A DNA stretch of 64,000 nt, taken from positions 1,736,001 to 1,800,000 of the forward strand of contig NC_054752.1 in NCBI RefSeq assembly GCF_018143015.1. The letters are read 5' to 3'. Positions 23,040 through 35,900 of the stretch are shown here, in pieces. The notes under the pieces were generated by a model. It was not told where the DNA came from, searched no databases, and saw only the letters and a program-made list of their open reading frames with translations. Origin of the DNA: Lytechinus variegatus (taxonomy: Eukaryota > Echinodermata > Echinoidea > Temnopleuroida > Toxopneustidae). A program made the position numbers and the translations under genes. Position 1 is the stretch's first letter; each line of letters opens with the position of its first letter.

Positions 23040-23500
23040 TAGTTTAGTTTAGTTTACTCCAACGATGTTGTAGGACGAAGCCTGTTCATCGATCAAAGTA
23101 GAAATGTCTATTGTTGCTCTCCTTCAGACAAAATTAGATGCGCTACTTATGTTGGCATGGAGGGGTGGCAGGGGTATCGTAGACAGTGAAAAATCCCATG
23201 GAAACACACAAGAAACGAAAATTACTCAAAGTCATAGGCAATCTTCTCCCAATGCTTATTAAAAGCAATCACTGAACAAGCAGTAACTACATCTTCTGGG
23301 AGACTGTTCCACACATCTATCACTCGGTTAGCAAAGAAAAACTTACGCACATCAAGACGCGAATATCTTTTCTCTAGCTTTAAGGAATGACCTCGCGTTT
23401 TACCACCTTGTCTCAGATAGAAAAGTTCAGAACTTGAATCATAGTAACCATGCAGATATTTGTACACATCAATCATGTCACCTCTTTTACTACTGCTGAT
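23040..23500 (-). pseudogene. 3' fragment of a CR1/Rex1-like reverse transcriptase
   Basis: On the minus strand 23476-23222 encodes a C-terminal RT region with TRGHSLKLEKRYSRLDVRKF, RVIDVWNSLPEDVV and a final FNKHW. These are conserved in the CR1/Rex1-type group. The 3' end is an (aaact)n repeat at about 23038-23055. Upstream domains are absent, so this is a dead-on-arrival insertion. Confidence 0.8.
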
Positions 23501-25798
23501 GCTAACACGTAAAAACGTAACACGTAAAAACGTGAGTCACTTACTCCGTGCAGTGAATCAAAATGACGCTTTCATAACCTCACTTTGTAGGCGAGTGACT
23601 TATTTTTTACGAACTAAAAACATAGACCTACATAATATTCCTACTGAATAAATCCATGCCAAATCCAGTACTGATCACCCAACCTACCTGAATGGAAATA
23701 TTGATGTTTAGGAGTCTGTTAAAACGGTATCCATCCATATCAGAAGCAGAGACACTGATCAGTTCAGTTCAAGATAAATCACAAAGATAGGGAAGATCGT
23801 ATTGCAGAAATAAACGGCCTCAGAGCGTTTATCTAACAGTCACGGTATAGCAAAAAAGTTATAGTCATTGCAGCACACGTATGAGTAAAAGAACACCGGA
23901 TAAATATTGAATCCTAATTGGTACGTTGCGATTCCATCCGTATCAGTAAAACAAAATCTCTAAAAACACCATTTAGAGCAGTTTAAAACAAAGACTTATC
24001 GAACCGATCATTTACTTTGATATTTTGAAAACACGCAAATTTTTCGTCCCACATTTCAACGCTTATAATTCAATCCGCAGCCATGTACGATTTCAACGAT
24101 TTTAGCCTTTGAAAGTGTGCATACACTATATCTAGCAGTTGTTGGTCCTACATATTTGTAAAAGGGCGCCTTCCAACTTGTCTATTTGTATTTATCGGCT
24201 TGGATCTTTTGAGTTTTTACTTAATCTGCAATTACTGCTATACTGTTTTCCACCATTAAGCTGATAGCATAGACATCAGCAGTGCACGGTCACACAATGT
24301 TTTCAACATAACTTTATTGGCTTAATCATGTCTTACATGTTTTGCACGGTCATTTTGTCAAGTATATATTTTCTACTCAATAATCATTTCGAAGGGGCGT
24401 AAGGTGATGTGCGTGTGTGTGTATTGCAATTTGAATAAGACGTGACCGGACAAGTTAATTATTGTGTGTTTGTATAATGATGGACACATAGGGTTATAAA
24501 GGTTTAAATCTTGGAATTTCCACGTTCAGTATATCAAAAAGTAATAGATTTGAATTAATATACATGTATGCCATATTTCATGTTAAAATGTCTTCTACTC
24601 AAGCATGTATCTATCTAATTTGGATATCAAACACGTATGCATTGATATCCTATTCATTGATGAGGTGGAAATATATGAGTTTGTACCATCAGGATGGATT
24701 TTACATCGAGAAGTTGCCCGGATCTGGTGGTAGTGTGTTGTACAAGATACTTACAATATAAGGGTTGTGAAAATAAACTTTATTGCGACCTTAAACCTTT
24801 TTTCCTCGTGTCTAAGAATATATAATCATCTCAAAGGGCATATCTATGAACAATGTTTCGTTATGAAAGAAATTGTAATATACAATGTTCAAGTTAAGCT
24901 TACACTTCGGTTTCATGCTTTGGTTTCTGCTTCCCTTTAAAAATGCAATTGATGGATTGTTATGTTTCAAAGGAGAAAAATTCCATCTTGAATGTTTGCC
25001 CTGTATTAATATTTGCAAAGTTTTATTTTTAGCACCACGTCATGTTCCAAGAATCACCATGTAGAATAGTGTATGGGTTTATAACACTTTGAAATGTGTT
25101 TAGTCCCCGTCTGAAAATGGTCCAAATCGTTTTATATTACCAACGATGAAGAGAATATTTTTTCACAGAAATAATTCTGTCCTAGTCAAAGTTGACCTTG
25201 TTTACTGTGTATTTCATTCTATTCATTAATTTAAATTGTTGTTTCTTAGTCTACGATATAAGCTGTAGGCCTACCTAGAAACTGTTTTTTACCTCGGACC
25301 TAGGTCAATGCTTTTACATATATAAAAGCCTACGACCGGACCCAAAAGTGAAAGTGACATATCACAATAAACTTCAAAACTCAGCATTGCAGGCTGTATG
25401 CATTTTCAATGCTTCCCAGCTAGGCATGTTGCTGAAGAATAGCTCCATCTATAGGCATGATAGGGTTCGAAAATAAACTTTGCTTCTCAGATTACGCATA
25501 ATGACGTAGAAATATCGTAATCATCCTTCCATGCAAGCTTGAATTAACGAAACCTACAAATTTGGACTGAAGTTATTATACCGTACTGTGGCACAGCCTT
25601 CCAAACTCCATCTCCATTCAGATCATGTGTAACGTCTTTTCATGACATAGCAAATTAGGCCAAAGAAGAGCCAAACAAAGAATTACAAAAAAAAATAAAG
25701 CGCTGAATACTTGCTTGTGCAATCTTCCTCTGCAAATAATCTTTTTCTACATAAATCAAAACAATGCAGACACAGTGTGACTTCACGTAATCTAGGCC
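23501..25798. other. 2.3 kb without recognised features
   Basis: AT-rich, with a short direct repeat of acacgtaaaaacgt near 23505-23535. The longest frames (for example 24564-24761) have no family signature. It may contain the promoter of the minus-strand lectin gene, but nothing in it can be pinned down. Confidence 0.35.
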
Positions 25799-26374
25799 AT
25801 TAAAGGTCAAGTCCATCCCACAGTATTGTAGATTGGAAATGATTGAGAAAAGTCAAACAACCATAATGTTGAAAATTTTCATCAAAATTGGATGTAAAAT
25901 AAGAAACTTGTGACATTTTTAAGTTTTGCTTATTTTTTCTCAAAGCATTTATAAGCACAACTCAGTGATATGCAAATAAGAGAATCGATGATATCCCTGA
26001 CTCATTCTTTGTTTTTTTTTATATAATAATATTTCAATTTTTACAAATTTGACAAGGACCATCTTAACTTAACCGTAAAATGAAAAATAATGGTAATTCC
26101 ACCTGTTCAGGGAGAAAAACCATTTGTTCCACATGCCAATGAGGAGAAACTTTTTTATATTTCATATAATAAAATACAAAAGAAATAGTGAGTGGGTGAC
26201 GTCATTAGTCTGCTGATTTGCATACCGACCATGATGTGAAACTAAGCGAAACCTTAAAATGTCTTAATTATTTTACATCTGATGTTGATGAAATTTTCAG
26301 CGCTATGCTTGTTGGATTTTTCTCCTTTTATTCAAAGGAAGTTTTTTTTTATTGGTGTAGACCTGTCCTTTAAG
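25799..26374. mobile_element. Long-inverted-repeat MITE, catcaaaatcggatg family (copy 3)
   Basis: It begins ttaaaggtcaagtccatccc and ends with the inverted gtagacctgtcctttaa. Both halves carry the family segments (catcaaaattggatgtaaaa; caaaagaaatagtgagtg). It is full length, about 575 bp. Confidence 0.75.
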
Positions 26375-26860
26375 AAGCCCATGCAGTAAAGCTTATTGTC
26401 GAAGCCAGTTAATTTAAGTTTTCTTCAGCAAAATGCTCCGTTGTCATGCGGTGAATGTGAATACAACTTTTGTACAATAATGTTGTGTTGGCCTCATAAA
26501 GTTCAGAAAAGTCAGTTATACTCTTTGCTCCGGTCATATGAACATAATTATACATGTAATAAATCAATCAGTACTGAAAACAATGTAGTGTTATTTTTGT
26601 ACAAATAAACAATAAAGAATAAAATACGATTACTTAATCTACAGTGTACATATTGAGAAGTGTATATGTTTAGGTTTTCCATAATCTCAAGCATGTTTGT
26701 CTACAATGGGAATCCGTATTTCGCTAGTGAATTTATGTATGTTTGTGATTTATTATGGCAAAACATATTTGGCGCAATGTTGCGCAAAAGAAAAATGAAT
26801 AAATAAAAAAATATATTTAAAATATTACAAGCATGACAAGTGTGGGTTGTGTGCGTGCGT
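26375..26860. other. Non-coding, nothing recognised
   Basis: AT-rich spacer between a MITE and the minisatellite. The 70-residue frame at 26396-26608 has no recognisable motif. Confidence 0.35.
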
Positions 26861-27645
26861 GAGTGAGAGAGAGAGAGGGGGTGGGAAGGGAGAGACAGGG
26901 GAGAGAGGTTGAGGTGATTGTGTGTGTGCGTGAGTGAGAGAGAGGGGAGAGACAGAGGAGAGAGGTTGAGGTGGTTGTGCGTGAGTGAGAGAGGGGGAGA
27001 GACAGAGGAGAGAGGTTGAGGTGATTGTGTGTGTGCGTGAGTGAGAGAGAGGGGGAGAGACAGAGGAGAGAGGTTGAGGTGATTGTGTATGTGCGTGAGT
27101 AAGAGAGAGGGGGAGAGACAGAGGAGAAAGGTTGAGGTGGTTGTGCGTGAGTGAGAGAGAGAGGGGGAGAGACAGAGGAGAGAGGTTGAGGTGATTGTGT
27201 GTGTGCGTGAGTGAGAGAGAGGGGGTAGAGACAGGGGAAAGAGGTTGAGGTGATTATGTGTGTGCGTGAGTGAGAGAGTGGTGGAGAGACAGAGGAGAGA
27301 GGCTGAGGTGATTGTGTATGTGCGTAAGTAAGAGAGAGAGGGGTCGGAAGGGAGAGACAGGGGAAAGAGGTTGAGATGGTTGTGTGTGTGCGTGAGTGGG
27401 GAGAGAGGGGGAGAGACAGAGGAGAGAGGTTGAGGTGATTGTGTGTGTGCGTGAGTGAGAGAGAGGGGGAGAGACAGAGGAGAGAGGTTGAGGTGATTGT
27501 GTGTGTGCGTGAGTGAGAGAGAGGGGGAGAGACAGAGGAGAGAGGTTGAGGTGATTGTGTGTGTGCGTGAGAGAGGGAGAGACATAGGAGAGAGTTTGAG
27601 GTGATTGTGTGTTTGCGTGAGTGAGAGAGAGAGAGGGGGGATATT
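26860..27645. repeat. GA/GT-rich minisatellite, about 14 units of 50-68 bp
   Basis: Units carry gagagacagaggagagagg, then ttgaggtgattg, then tgtgtgtgcgtgagtgagag. The ttgaggtg core recurs near 26906, 26963, 27013, 27071, 27129, 27183, 27243, 27299, 27367, 27427, 27483, 27543 and 27597. The minus strand stays open in all three frames (131 to 294 codons) only because the unit lacks stop triplets; this is not a gene. It contains long purine tracts and alternating GT. Confidence 0.92.
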
Positions 27646-27659
27646 TCACGCGAAATATA

Positions 27660-28670
27660 TGACCCCACTGAGAGCGACCCTATGGCAACAAGACCACTTT
27701 ACATGAAGTGGTTCTAGTCTAACAAAAATAAGGTTTGACCTTAAAAAAATTATAACATAATATTTTTCACCGCAATGCATTTCCAAGAAGTACCCCTAAA
27801 TCAATATCCATTCTTTAATTTCAAACCTGTTGAAAAATTCCTAGAATCTACGAAACGTATTCTATATTCTTTCCAACTTCTGGCAGAGTCACCATTTAAG
27901 TTACGCGATGAGGAGTGCAGAGTCAATCATGGTAAGCTGCATGTATCTCCCTTTTAAAGAGCAACAATCCCAAGTTACGATCTAGATAGGAGAACATAAA
28001 TGTCTTTCAAAGTGGGGGTTTACATAGATATGACAGCAAAAATTGCTATTGAGGCATTCCACAAATCATGTTACATCTCACAACAGCCTAACCTCAGAGA
28101 GTAATGTATACTAGCCCAAGAAGTTATGATGACCACAATAAGGAAGGTTGTGCAGTAAGTCAGTTCTAACCAAATATCTGGCATTCATTGGTACACGCAG
28201 ATGGTGGACATAAACGAAAAGCTTTTAGATACCCATACTAATTAAGAGAGTGTTAATGAGTATGTATTGCAGGTTTTGCCCTTTGACATCTGAGGGCCTT
28301 TCTAAAGGTTAATCGATGACGTCAAAATGATACTTGTCATCATCGGTTAAAAACACAAGGCTATCGTATGCTTGATCATGTTGATGATACAGTTTTGTTC
28401 ATTAGATCACATCTAGGGAGCGTTTTATCAATATTTTCATCTGACAAGTTGTCAGATCTGACATCTTTTCATGATTTTGATTGGCTTAGGTGTTCAAAGA
28501 TTGAATTAAAAATGACCATTTTTGAAAGTCACAAGTGTCGTGTTTCAGATTGTGTTATTACAAAGTTTGACAAAGTGGGTGAATTTATGGTGTTATACTG
28601 TTTTACTACGCATCATTTAGCCACTCCACACACAATTTTGATATCGTATGTTCATAGTTGAGTGAGCACA
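27660..28670. other. 1 kb without recognised features
   Basis: Two frames of 60 and 97 codons (27775-27957 and 28368-28661) start with ATG but show no motif, splice context or repetition elsewhere in the window. I do not call them genes. Confidence 0.35.
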
Positions 28671-28678
28671 TTGTATTG

Positions 28679-28842
28679 CAGGGGCCGCGGGGGGGGGGTT
28701 CAACCTCCCACTTTTTTCAAAAAGCATCTACAAATATGTAAAAATGACCATACGATTGTGATTTCTTGCATGGTCAGCCCCCACCCTCCCACTTTTGGCT
28801 CAGTCACCCACCCCCACTTTGAAAACCGTTCCGCGGCCCCTG
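28679..28842. mobile_element. 164-bp MITE with CAGGGGCCGCGG ends
   Basis: Perfect 12-bp inverted ends, CAGGGGCCGCGG and CCGCGGCCCCTG, lie directly between tattg on the left (28674-28678) and tattg on the right (28843-28847). The ends resemble hAT TIRs, but hAT usually duplicates 8 bp, so the class is open. Confidence 0.75.
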
Positions 28843-29039
28843 TATTGTGACGTATCATCATAGGGGTTTATGGTAGTATCCTCTACAACTTGTTAGATCA
28901 TGTTAAAATTTGAAAATGTTGGTGGCTCCCCCCCCCCATTATAGGCCCCTCCCCCATTTTAAAATTCTGGATCCACCACTGATTTGCCCATATATTATAC
29001 TGGTCATGAGAAACTGTTACAAAAAGAATACATTTATGC

Positions 29040-30300
29040 CGCATAAAGAGTATTCATTCCTAAGTTTTCAAATGTGCTCGCTCAACCATGAAAATGTTAT
29101 AAGTTCGGAAAGTGCGTGATGATAGAAATGATGGATGATTAAAAAAAAAACATTTGAAACCGAATTTGCCCTCAATATTCACTTTATTACCATTTAAAAT
29201 GAGTCTGTGACATTGAAAATACCATTTTTTCCACTTTGATGCGTGCTCATTCATGCATGAATAAACATATCGATTTCATTCTTGCACAGAATTCTGCCCA
29301 TAGGTTGATAAATATTACTGCCAAATGACATTGCTAAAGACAGCCTTGAAAAAAAGTTCCACCAAATTGAATAAGGGGTTACTTATTCTTAAACATATGC
29401 AGCCATAATGTACACAAGTCTATGAGAGAAGAAGTCAAATTTCTTACAAATATGAAATGAGGGTTTGTTTCATGGACGGTTTTTGTTACTTCTGCCAACA
29501 GTTATTACACGAAATTTCGCACATGGCTTCAGGTTAACACTATCCAAAAGGTGCGCACACCAGTGGGGCCAAGGCCTTGAACTTTCTTCTCATTTGCATA
29601 ATTTTCAAATATTGTATGCTCACTGATGCATTAAACATCGGGATTTTCATAAAAATCAAATCAAATGAACTATGCAAAGAGGTTTGAGACCGATATCCAT
29701 AGTTAAAAAATTGCATTTTTACCAATAACGTAAAAAAAGAGCTAATCACATTCCACATGTTCATTCAAGCGTGAATATTTAATTAAACGCCTTTGAATCA
29801 TTGAAGCATGTTAAATTGTCTGAACATAACAAAAAAGTTGACAAAAGATCATTTTCAGTTACCAAAATGAAACAATACTTGCCTATGATATTTGAAAATC
29901 ATATTTTTGTTTTCAATAAATGTTCATTGAACCGTGAAACGATAAATAATGTTGAAGATACTCTTCCCAAAAATAACTGTCATTATATTCTTTCATTCTT
30001 ATTGATATAAATGTGTAAAAATCAAATTATAGCAAATATGGACTTGTGTTTATTTAACCATGAAATTTAGCCAAAAAAGTTATATCGTCTTTTAAAAAGT
30101 ACCTTTTACAAAACTTCTGACTATTTTTCATGATGAGAATGTGGAATTAGTTCCAATAAAATGGAATCAAAGTCATGATATTTGGCTTGTCACTTTTAAA
30201 AGTGACATTTTTGCCTTTTGATGGTGCTCACTGAAGCATGACGCAAAATACGTCCACAACATTTACTCAGAGGGTAGCTTATAAAATTACCTACGCGCTC
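29040..30300. repeat. Degenerate tandem array, about 130-180-bp period
   Basis: A loose motif like tgctcactgaagcatgaa recurs near 29075, 29245, 29610, 29757, 29922, 30050 and 30225, mostly 130-180 bp apart with one longer gap, in an otherwise unremarkable AT-rich stretch. Small frames inside are not credible. An inverse form sits near 28653. Confidence 0.4.
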
Positions 30301-30839
30301 ATGTAAGTATATATTAAAAACTCGCATTGGTTCGGAAATTATTGATGTTTGTTTAAGGGGGGACTTACTTTTTTGTTGTGTATATATATAAATTTCCACT
30401 ATTCTGGAAGCTTCTAGTATTGTCTACAAAAAGAACATTCTGCCCTAATTTCTAGATCAGTCTAATTTTAGAAGATTCTTGAATGACCTCAGTGAAATTA
30501 ACAACGTAAACAACATCCTATTGTCCTTTTCCACTATAGGAGTCTATTGTGTAGCAATCTCAATTGTTTGTACATTCCAGAAATAATACAGAAATAAAGA
30601 TAACTCCATCTCATTAAGTAGGCATTAATCCTAACAAAGCTTTACTGAGACATTCTAGAATATTCTTAATCATTACATGCTATAAATGTCCTTAAAGAGG
30701 AAATAACTAAATAAATGAATGGAATTGCTCTTATAATTCTTATATATAACACTACTGAGAAAAACTGAAATGTCAAACATCTAAAAATATCAGTTTATCA
30801 TTAACATAATTAACCATTGATTTAAGTATATTTTTACAT

Positions 30840-31799
30840 GTTAAGGCCCTCGACTGTCAAAAGTCAAAGCCTGTAAACACCTAGGAATTTTCTCTGAAAT
30901 ATTCAGCGAACATAAAAGTTGATGTAAAAAAAACCAATTTACCAACATAAACATGCTCTTCAGAGACTATCGATGCAAAACATCAATATTCTGACATTTA
31001 GAGGTCTTTGGCATTAAGGATATTGACTTGTAGTTGTCAGCAGAGGTCAAATTTGACTTGATTATATCCTAGTTTTAAAATGAAGTTATTGACAGGCTAT
31101 AACACGTCCGATGGCTGTATAAGGCTTTGCTTTGTAAAAGTGAAATGATTAGACCAGTGTTTGTACTATTACCAAAATTCTCACAATATCAACCGTGTTG
31201 GTTTTATCAGTGCAAATTAGACATCTTTCCACCTCCGAGTCTTTTCTGGACTTAAAGTATGTAATTTTGGCAACTTCATTAAAAATGTATTGTGCTAAAA
31301 TAAATTGTAATGCAATACTTTATACGATAGCCTTGTATGTAACCAGTAATGCAACGTTTCAATATTATAAAATGTAAGGCCATTGACGTTTCCCCTCTCT
31401 CCTGGGTCAAAGGTCAAAACATATAATGCACAAAATTCTCTCTAAAATATTAATATACCAAAGTCAGTATTAGATAACTTTTTTCATTATAACTACATTT
31501 ATGAAATAATGACGCAAAACATCATTTTTTCGTATTTCGAGGTTGTTAACCTTATGGCCACTGACCTCTAGAGGTCAGAAGAGGTGTAATATACCTTACA
31601 TCCTAATTTTAAAGTGAAGGCTATGGTGACATATAACACTGGTGAAAGTTTGATGCTTTAATCATAATTTTCTTTATAATGCTATGGCCAGATCAGTCAT
31701 TGTATACTAATAAACATGTTATATTCTATGGATGGCAGCCATTTTGGATTTATACAAATCAGACGTCTTTCCACCACTGGAATTTTTGGGGACTTTTAG
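30840..31799. repeat. Two diverged direct copies of a roughly 500-bp unit
   Basis: Shared landmarks in order are: aggcc near 30844 and 31377; ttctctgaaatatt/ttctctctaaaatatt (30889, 31436); gcaaaacatca (30974, 31514); gaggtc near a palindromic ctctagaggtcag; and agacatctttccacc/agacgtctttccacc (31220, 31762). The second copy runs into the left end of the foldback element at 31800. Confidence 0.6.
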
Positions 31800-31859
31800 A
31801 GTAGACTTGTTAACTGCAAAAAAGGGGCTTACCGCTGCATTTTTGAGTACAAATGTCCC

Positions 31860-32785
31860 TGTGATGAAAGTACATCTGAATTGATAAATTAGCGCACCAG
31901 AATTAGCGCAGAAGTGATTTAGCACTTTTTGCATACTTTCACTATTGCACTACCTGATTAACATATTTGTATCTAGCACTCCCTTAGTCAATATGTACAC
32001 TTACATAGCACCATGACAGTGCATTTGATTTTTGGACATTGGGTTGTGTGAGGGACCAGGATTTTGCCCTTCAAAATCACAAACATCCTGGCTCAGAAGA
32101 CATTCAATTTACTTGAGAAAGCAAGCAAAGAGGTTAGTTGATGTTTTATTTTATATATTTTTAATTATGGTCTAAGCATAAAGTGAGATTTTAGAGATCT
32201 TTTTCTTGGTTCATAATGACTAATGATAATGTGTATGTAGTATGTATAATGTATGTACAAACTATAGCAGGCTCATCGATCCCATTCATAATCAAATAAG
32301 ACTCAAGAAACTACATTTGTACTACATTTATTATATGATAAAGAATGATTGTTGATTTGTACTTTTATTCTTATAATTGTAGTGAGAACAAAGCTGAATT
32401 GTGTTTGTAGTTTGAAACCTTTAATGAGTAAACAATCATATGTATAGTGGAGAGAATTTGGAATCTAGTTTATATTAGACTATTTAGGTCTTCCAAAGAT
32501 TGATGTTGCACTATTGTTATTTAAGATGTTTCATTTTGCTGGTATTTATTATTCCTTTTTCTTTATCATTGACTCCACAGTTTTCACGGATTAAAGATAT
32601 CAATCAGATTAAAGGAACGAATTGGTTTGAAAGAAGGATTAAAAGTACCAATTGGATTCAAAGGATTAAAACGACCAATTGGATTGATTGTATGGATTTG
32701 ATATCAGATTAATCGATTAAACAACGAAATCCTGTAGAGGCCTTTGTTACGCTTGTCTTTTGTTGTCGACCTCACTACAGCCACA
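31860..32785 (+). repeat. 5' LTR of the BEL element
   Basis: 926 bp, TG...CA ends. It contains a 70-codon frame (32500-32712) with a repeated TNWI/KSTNWI pattern that recurs in the 3' LTR. Sequence straight after it starts gtgaaaactctttgtg; I could not match that to a particular tRNA primer. Confidence 0.95.
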
Positions 32786-32997
32786 GTGAAAACTCTTTGT
32801 GCAGCGAGAATTCTTCGACGTGAATTTCCTTTTTCGACACGATCAAACATCCTCGCAGTTCATCGGACTTTGTGAATTCTTCCAGCTACGGAAGAACTTC
32901 GAATGCAAATGTGGAACTTTGATATTCAAGTTCGACACGATGAATGAAATCTTCGTGATATGTTGATCTCAACCTTCTTTCATCACAAATCTTCTAT

Positions 32998-35900
32998 TTG
33001 GGAATAATCATGGCAGAAGGAGTTGAGAATGGACGGGATAGAATGCCCACTGAGAAGGGTTTGCAGTATAAAGCAGACGTCACAGTCAAGACATGGAGAG
33101 ATGCCATTCGACTTTGGAGGAGAAGGGCAAATAAGCATCGCCAGCTTATAGTTGAAGACGATGTCAACACTGTGATGATTAAAGAATCCCGTAATCAAGT
33201 ACAGGAAGCCATGGACATGGCCATTTCTTCTCAGGAAGAACTTGCAGCTATAGCTCCTTCAGCAGATCTTGATGATGGTGAAGATCTACTTGAGACTATC
33301 GAAGATGAACATTCTTCTTTAATGAGAGAAACAATGAAAGTTATTCTCCGATTGCAAGGTGGGACGCTTTCATCTAAGTCAGGTTCCCGATCATCCAGAG
33401 GGAGAGTTCAAGACTGGGTTGATCGTCAAGTGTCAGTTTCCCCTCGAGTTCAGAGTATAGTTGATGGAGGTAACAGTGCCCCTTCAATGGAACCCACGAT
33501 TGAGATGAACAACTCTGCTCCACCTTCGGAAAGCCCTGCAACTAAGATTGGTCATCTACAAGAACCAAAGTCCAGCAATGATGATGTTCTCGCCAACAGT
33601 TTGAAAGAGTTGCTATCCTTGAATAGACTTCCTCTTCCAGAGCCTGGAATTTTCTCAGGTAACCCTCTTGACTACACGGCATGGAGGCGAAGCTACGACG
33701 CATTAATTGAACATCGTGGAATTCCTATGGCAGAGAGGTTCTACTTTCTCTTGAAATACATGACGGGTGAGCCGAAATCCTTGGTAGAAGGCTACTCTAT
33801 GATCGGCGATGGCAGAGCTTACCTTAATGCGAAGGAAGCATTGGAACAGAGATATGGGGATCCATTTGTAGTTTCAAATGCCTACAGAGACAAGCTGGAT
33901 GCTTGGCCCAAGGTTGGATCAAGAGACTCCTTTGGACTTAGGAGATTCGGAGACTTCCTGAAACAATGTGACGCAGCATCCAAGTATGTTCCGCACCTGA
34001 ATCATCTTGATGACGAACGGGAAAATCAAAACCTACTGAGGAAACTCCCTGAATGGCTAGTCGTTAAATGGGGAAGGAAGGTTGTTCAGTGGAGACAGGA
34101 TTGGAAAACCTTTCCACCATTTGCCATCTTTACAGAGTTCATTGACGAAGAGGCAACCGTTGCTTGTGATCCCGTCACCTCTCTTCAGTCTCTGCAGACC
34201 TCAAAGGAAAGGAAGAAGTCAACTCCTCGATCTTTGCAGACTGGAACACACAATCACAAAGATGGCTCTGCTGAGAAGAAATATCTGTCATGTGTCTTTT
34301 GCAAGGGTCAACACCATATTAGTGAATGTTCCTCATTCAATTCAGAAACGATGCAGAAGAAAAGACAGACTATTAAGGACAATGGTCTCTGCTTTGGTTG
34401 CTTGAGAAAGGGACACATGTCAAAGAGATGCAAGAAAAGAAATACATGCTCCGTATGTAAAGGAAAGCATCCAACTGCTCTACATGATGATGAGTGGAAA
34501 GAGAAGCGACGGGATGCTACTAACAGAGAGAGGAGCAGTAAGGAAACTCTGGAATCAAATTCTCATGCTTCCCAGTCAGATTCCAGTCAGTCTATGAAGT
34601 CATCGATGATTGTTCCGGTATGGCTATCACACGAGTCCAGTCGTAAGGAGAGACTAGTGTATGCGCTGTTGGACACGCAATCCGATACGTCCTTCATTCT
34701 CACACAAACCAAAGAAGCAATGGGAATCAAAGGCGTACAAATACACTTATTGCTTTCTACAATGACGAGGACAAATGAGAGAATAGCTTGTGAGAAGGTG
34801 ACTGGATTGAAAGTGAAGGCTTACTACAACTCCGAGAAGGTAATTAGCCTCCCTCCAAGCTATACAAGAGACATTATCCCAGCAGATCGACATCATATTC
34901 CTACTCCTGACACAGCAAGATCCTTCAAACACTTGTCTAGGATTGCCAATATGATTGCTCCTCTTCAGGATGTTGAAATTGGACTCTTGATCGGCTACGA
35001 CTGTGCCAAGGCTCTAGCTCCTCGTGCTGTCATCCACTCTCCTGACGAAAGAGGACCCTATGCAGTCCAGACAGACCTAGGATGGAGCATTGTTGGGACG
35101 GTGAACGCAGGTTATGTTGAAAGTCACAATGATCCCATTGGTGTGAGCCATCGTACAACTGTACGGATGGTGCCTGAGGAGGTACAGTTGAAAGGTCATC
35201 GCTCAGAAGTGATCTTCACGCATCCAGCTACTACAAAGGAAGAGATCACCCCTCTTCATGTTGTCCAACTTCTCGAAGCTGACTTCACTCCTGATAAGAA
35301 GCAGAAACCCTATTCCCAGAATGATTTGAAGTTTGTTAAGCTAATGGAGAAGGAGATTCACGTTTCAGAGAGTGGACACTACGAGATGCCCCTTCCCTTC
35401 AAGGAGAAAGAGGTACCTGTACTGCCTAACAACAAGTTTGTTGCTGCCAAACGTTTGAACCACCTGAAGAAAAAGTTTGAAAATGATGCCACCTACTATG
35501 ACCAATACCTACAGCAGATGAACAATCTTCTTGAAAAGAAGTATGCAGAGAAGGTGTCCGAACCAGGTGAACCAGGCAAGCTATGGTATATTCCACATCA
35601 TGGAGTACAGCAACCAAAGAAACTGAGGGTGGTGTTCGATTGCAGTTCACAGTTCAGAGGAGAGTGTTTGAACTCTCATCTTCTCACTGGCCCTGATTTG
35701 ACCAATGCACTTGCTGGAGTACTGTGCAGATTCAGAAAAGAGAAGGTAGCCTTCATGTGTGACATCAAAGAAATGTTTCATCAGTTTCATGTCAACAAAG
35801 AGTACCGTGACTACCTGCGCTTCCTCTGGTGGCCAGACGGAGACTATCGTCGAGAGCCTACTGACTTCAGAATGAATGTGCACCTCTTTGGAGCTGCCTC

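Noticed and set aside
25590..25640. EF-hand-like DLNGDG reading on the minus strand
   Set aside because: Only one short match, no second half of the hand, no splice sites in a matching phase.
26701..27668. Long minus-strand ORFs (up to 294 codons) rich in SLSLTHTHNH
   Set aside because: They are three readings of one minisatellite; all frames are open because the unit lacks stop triplets.
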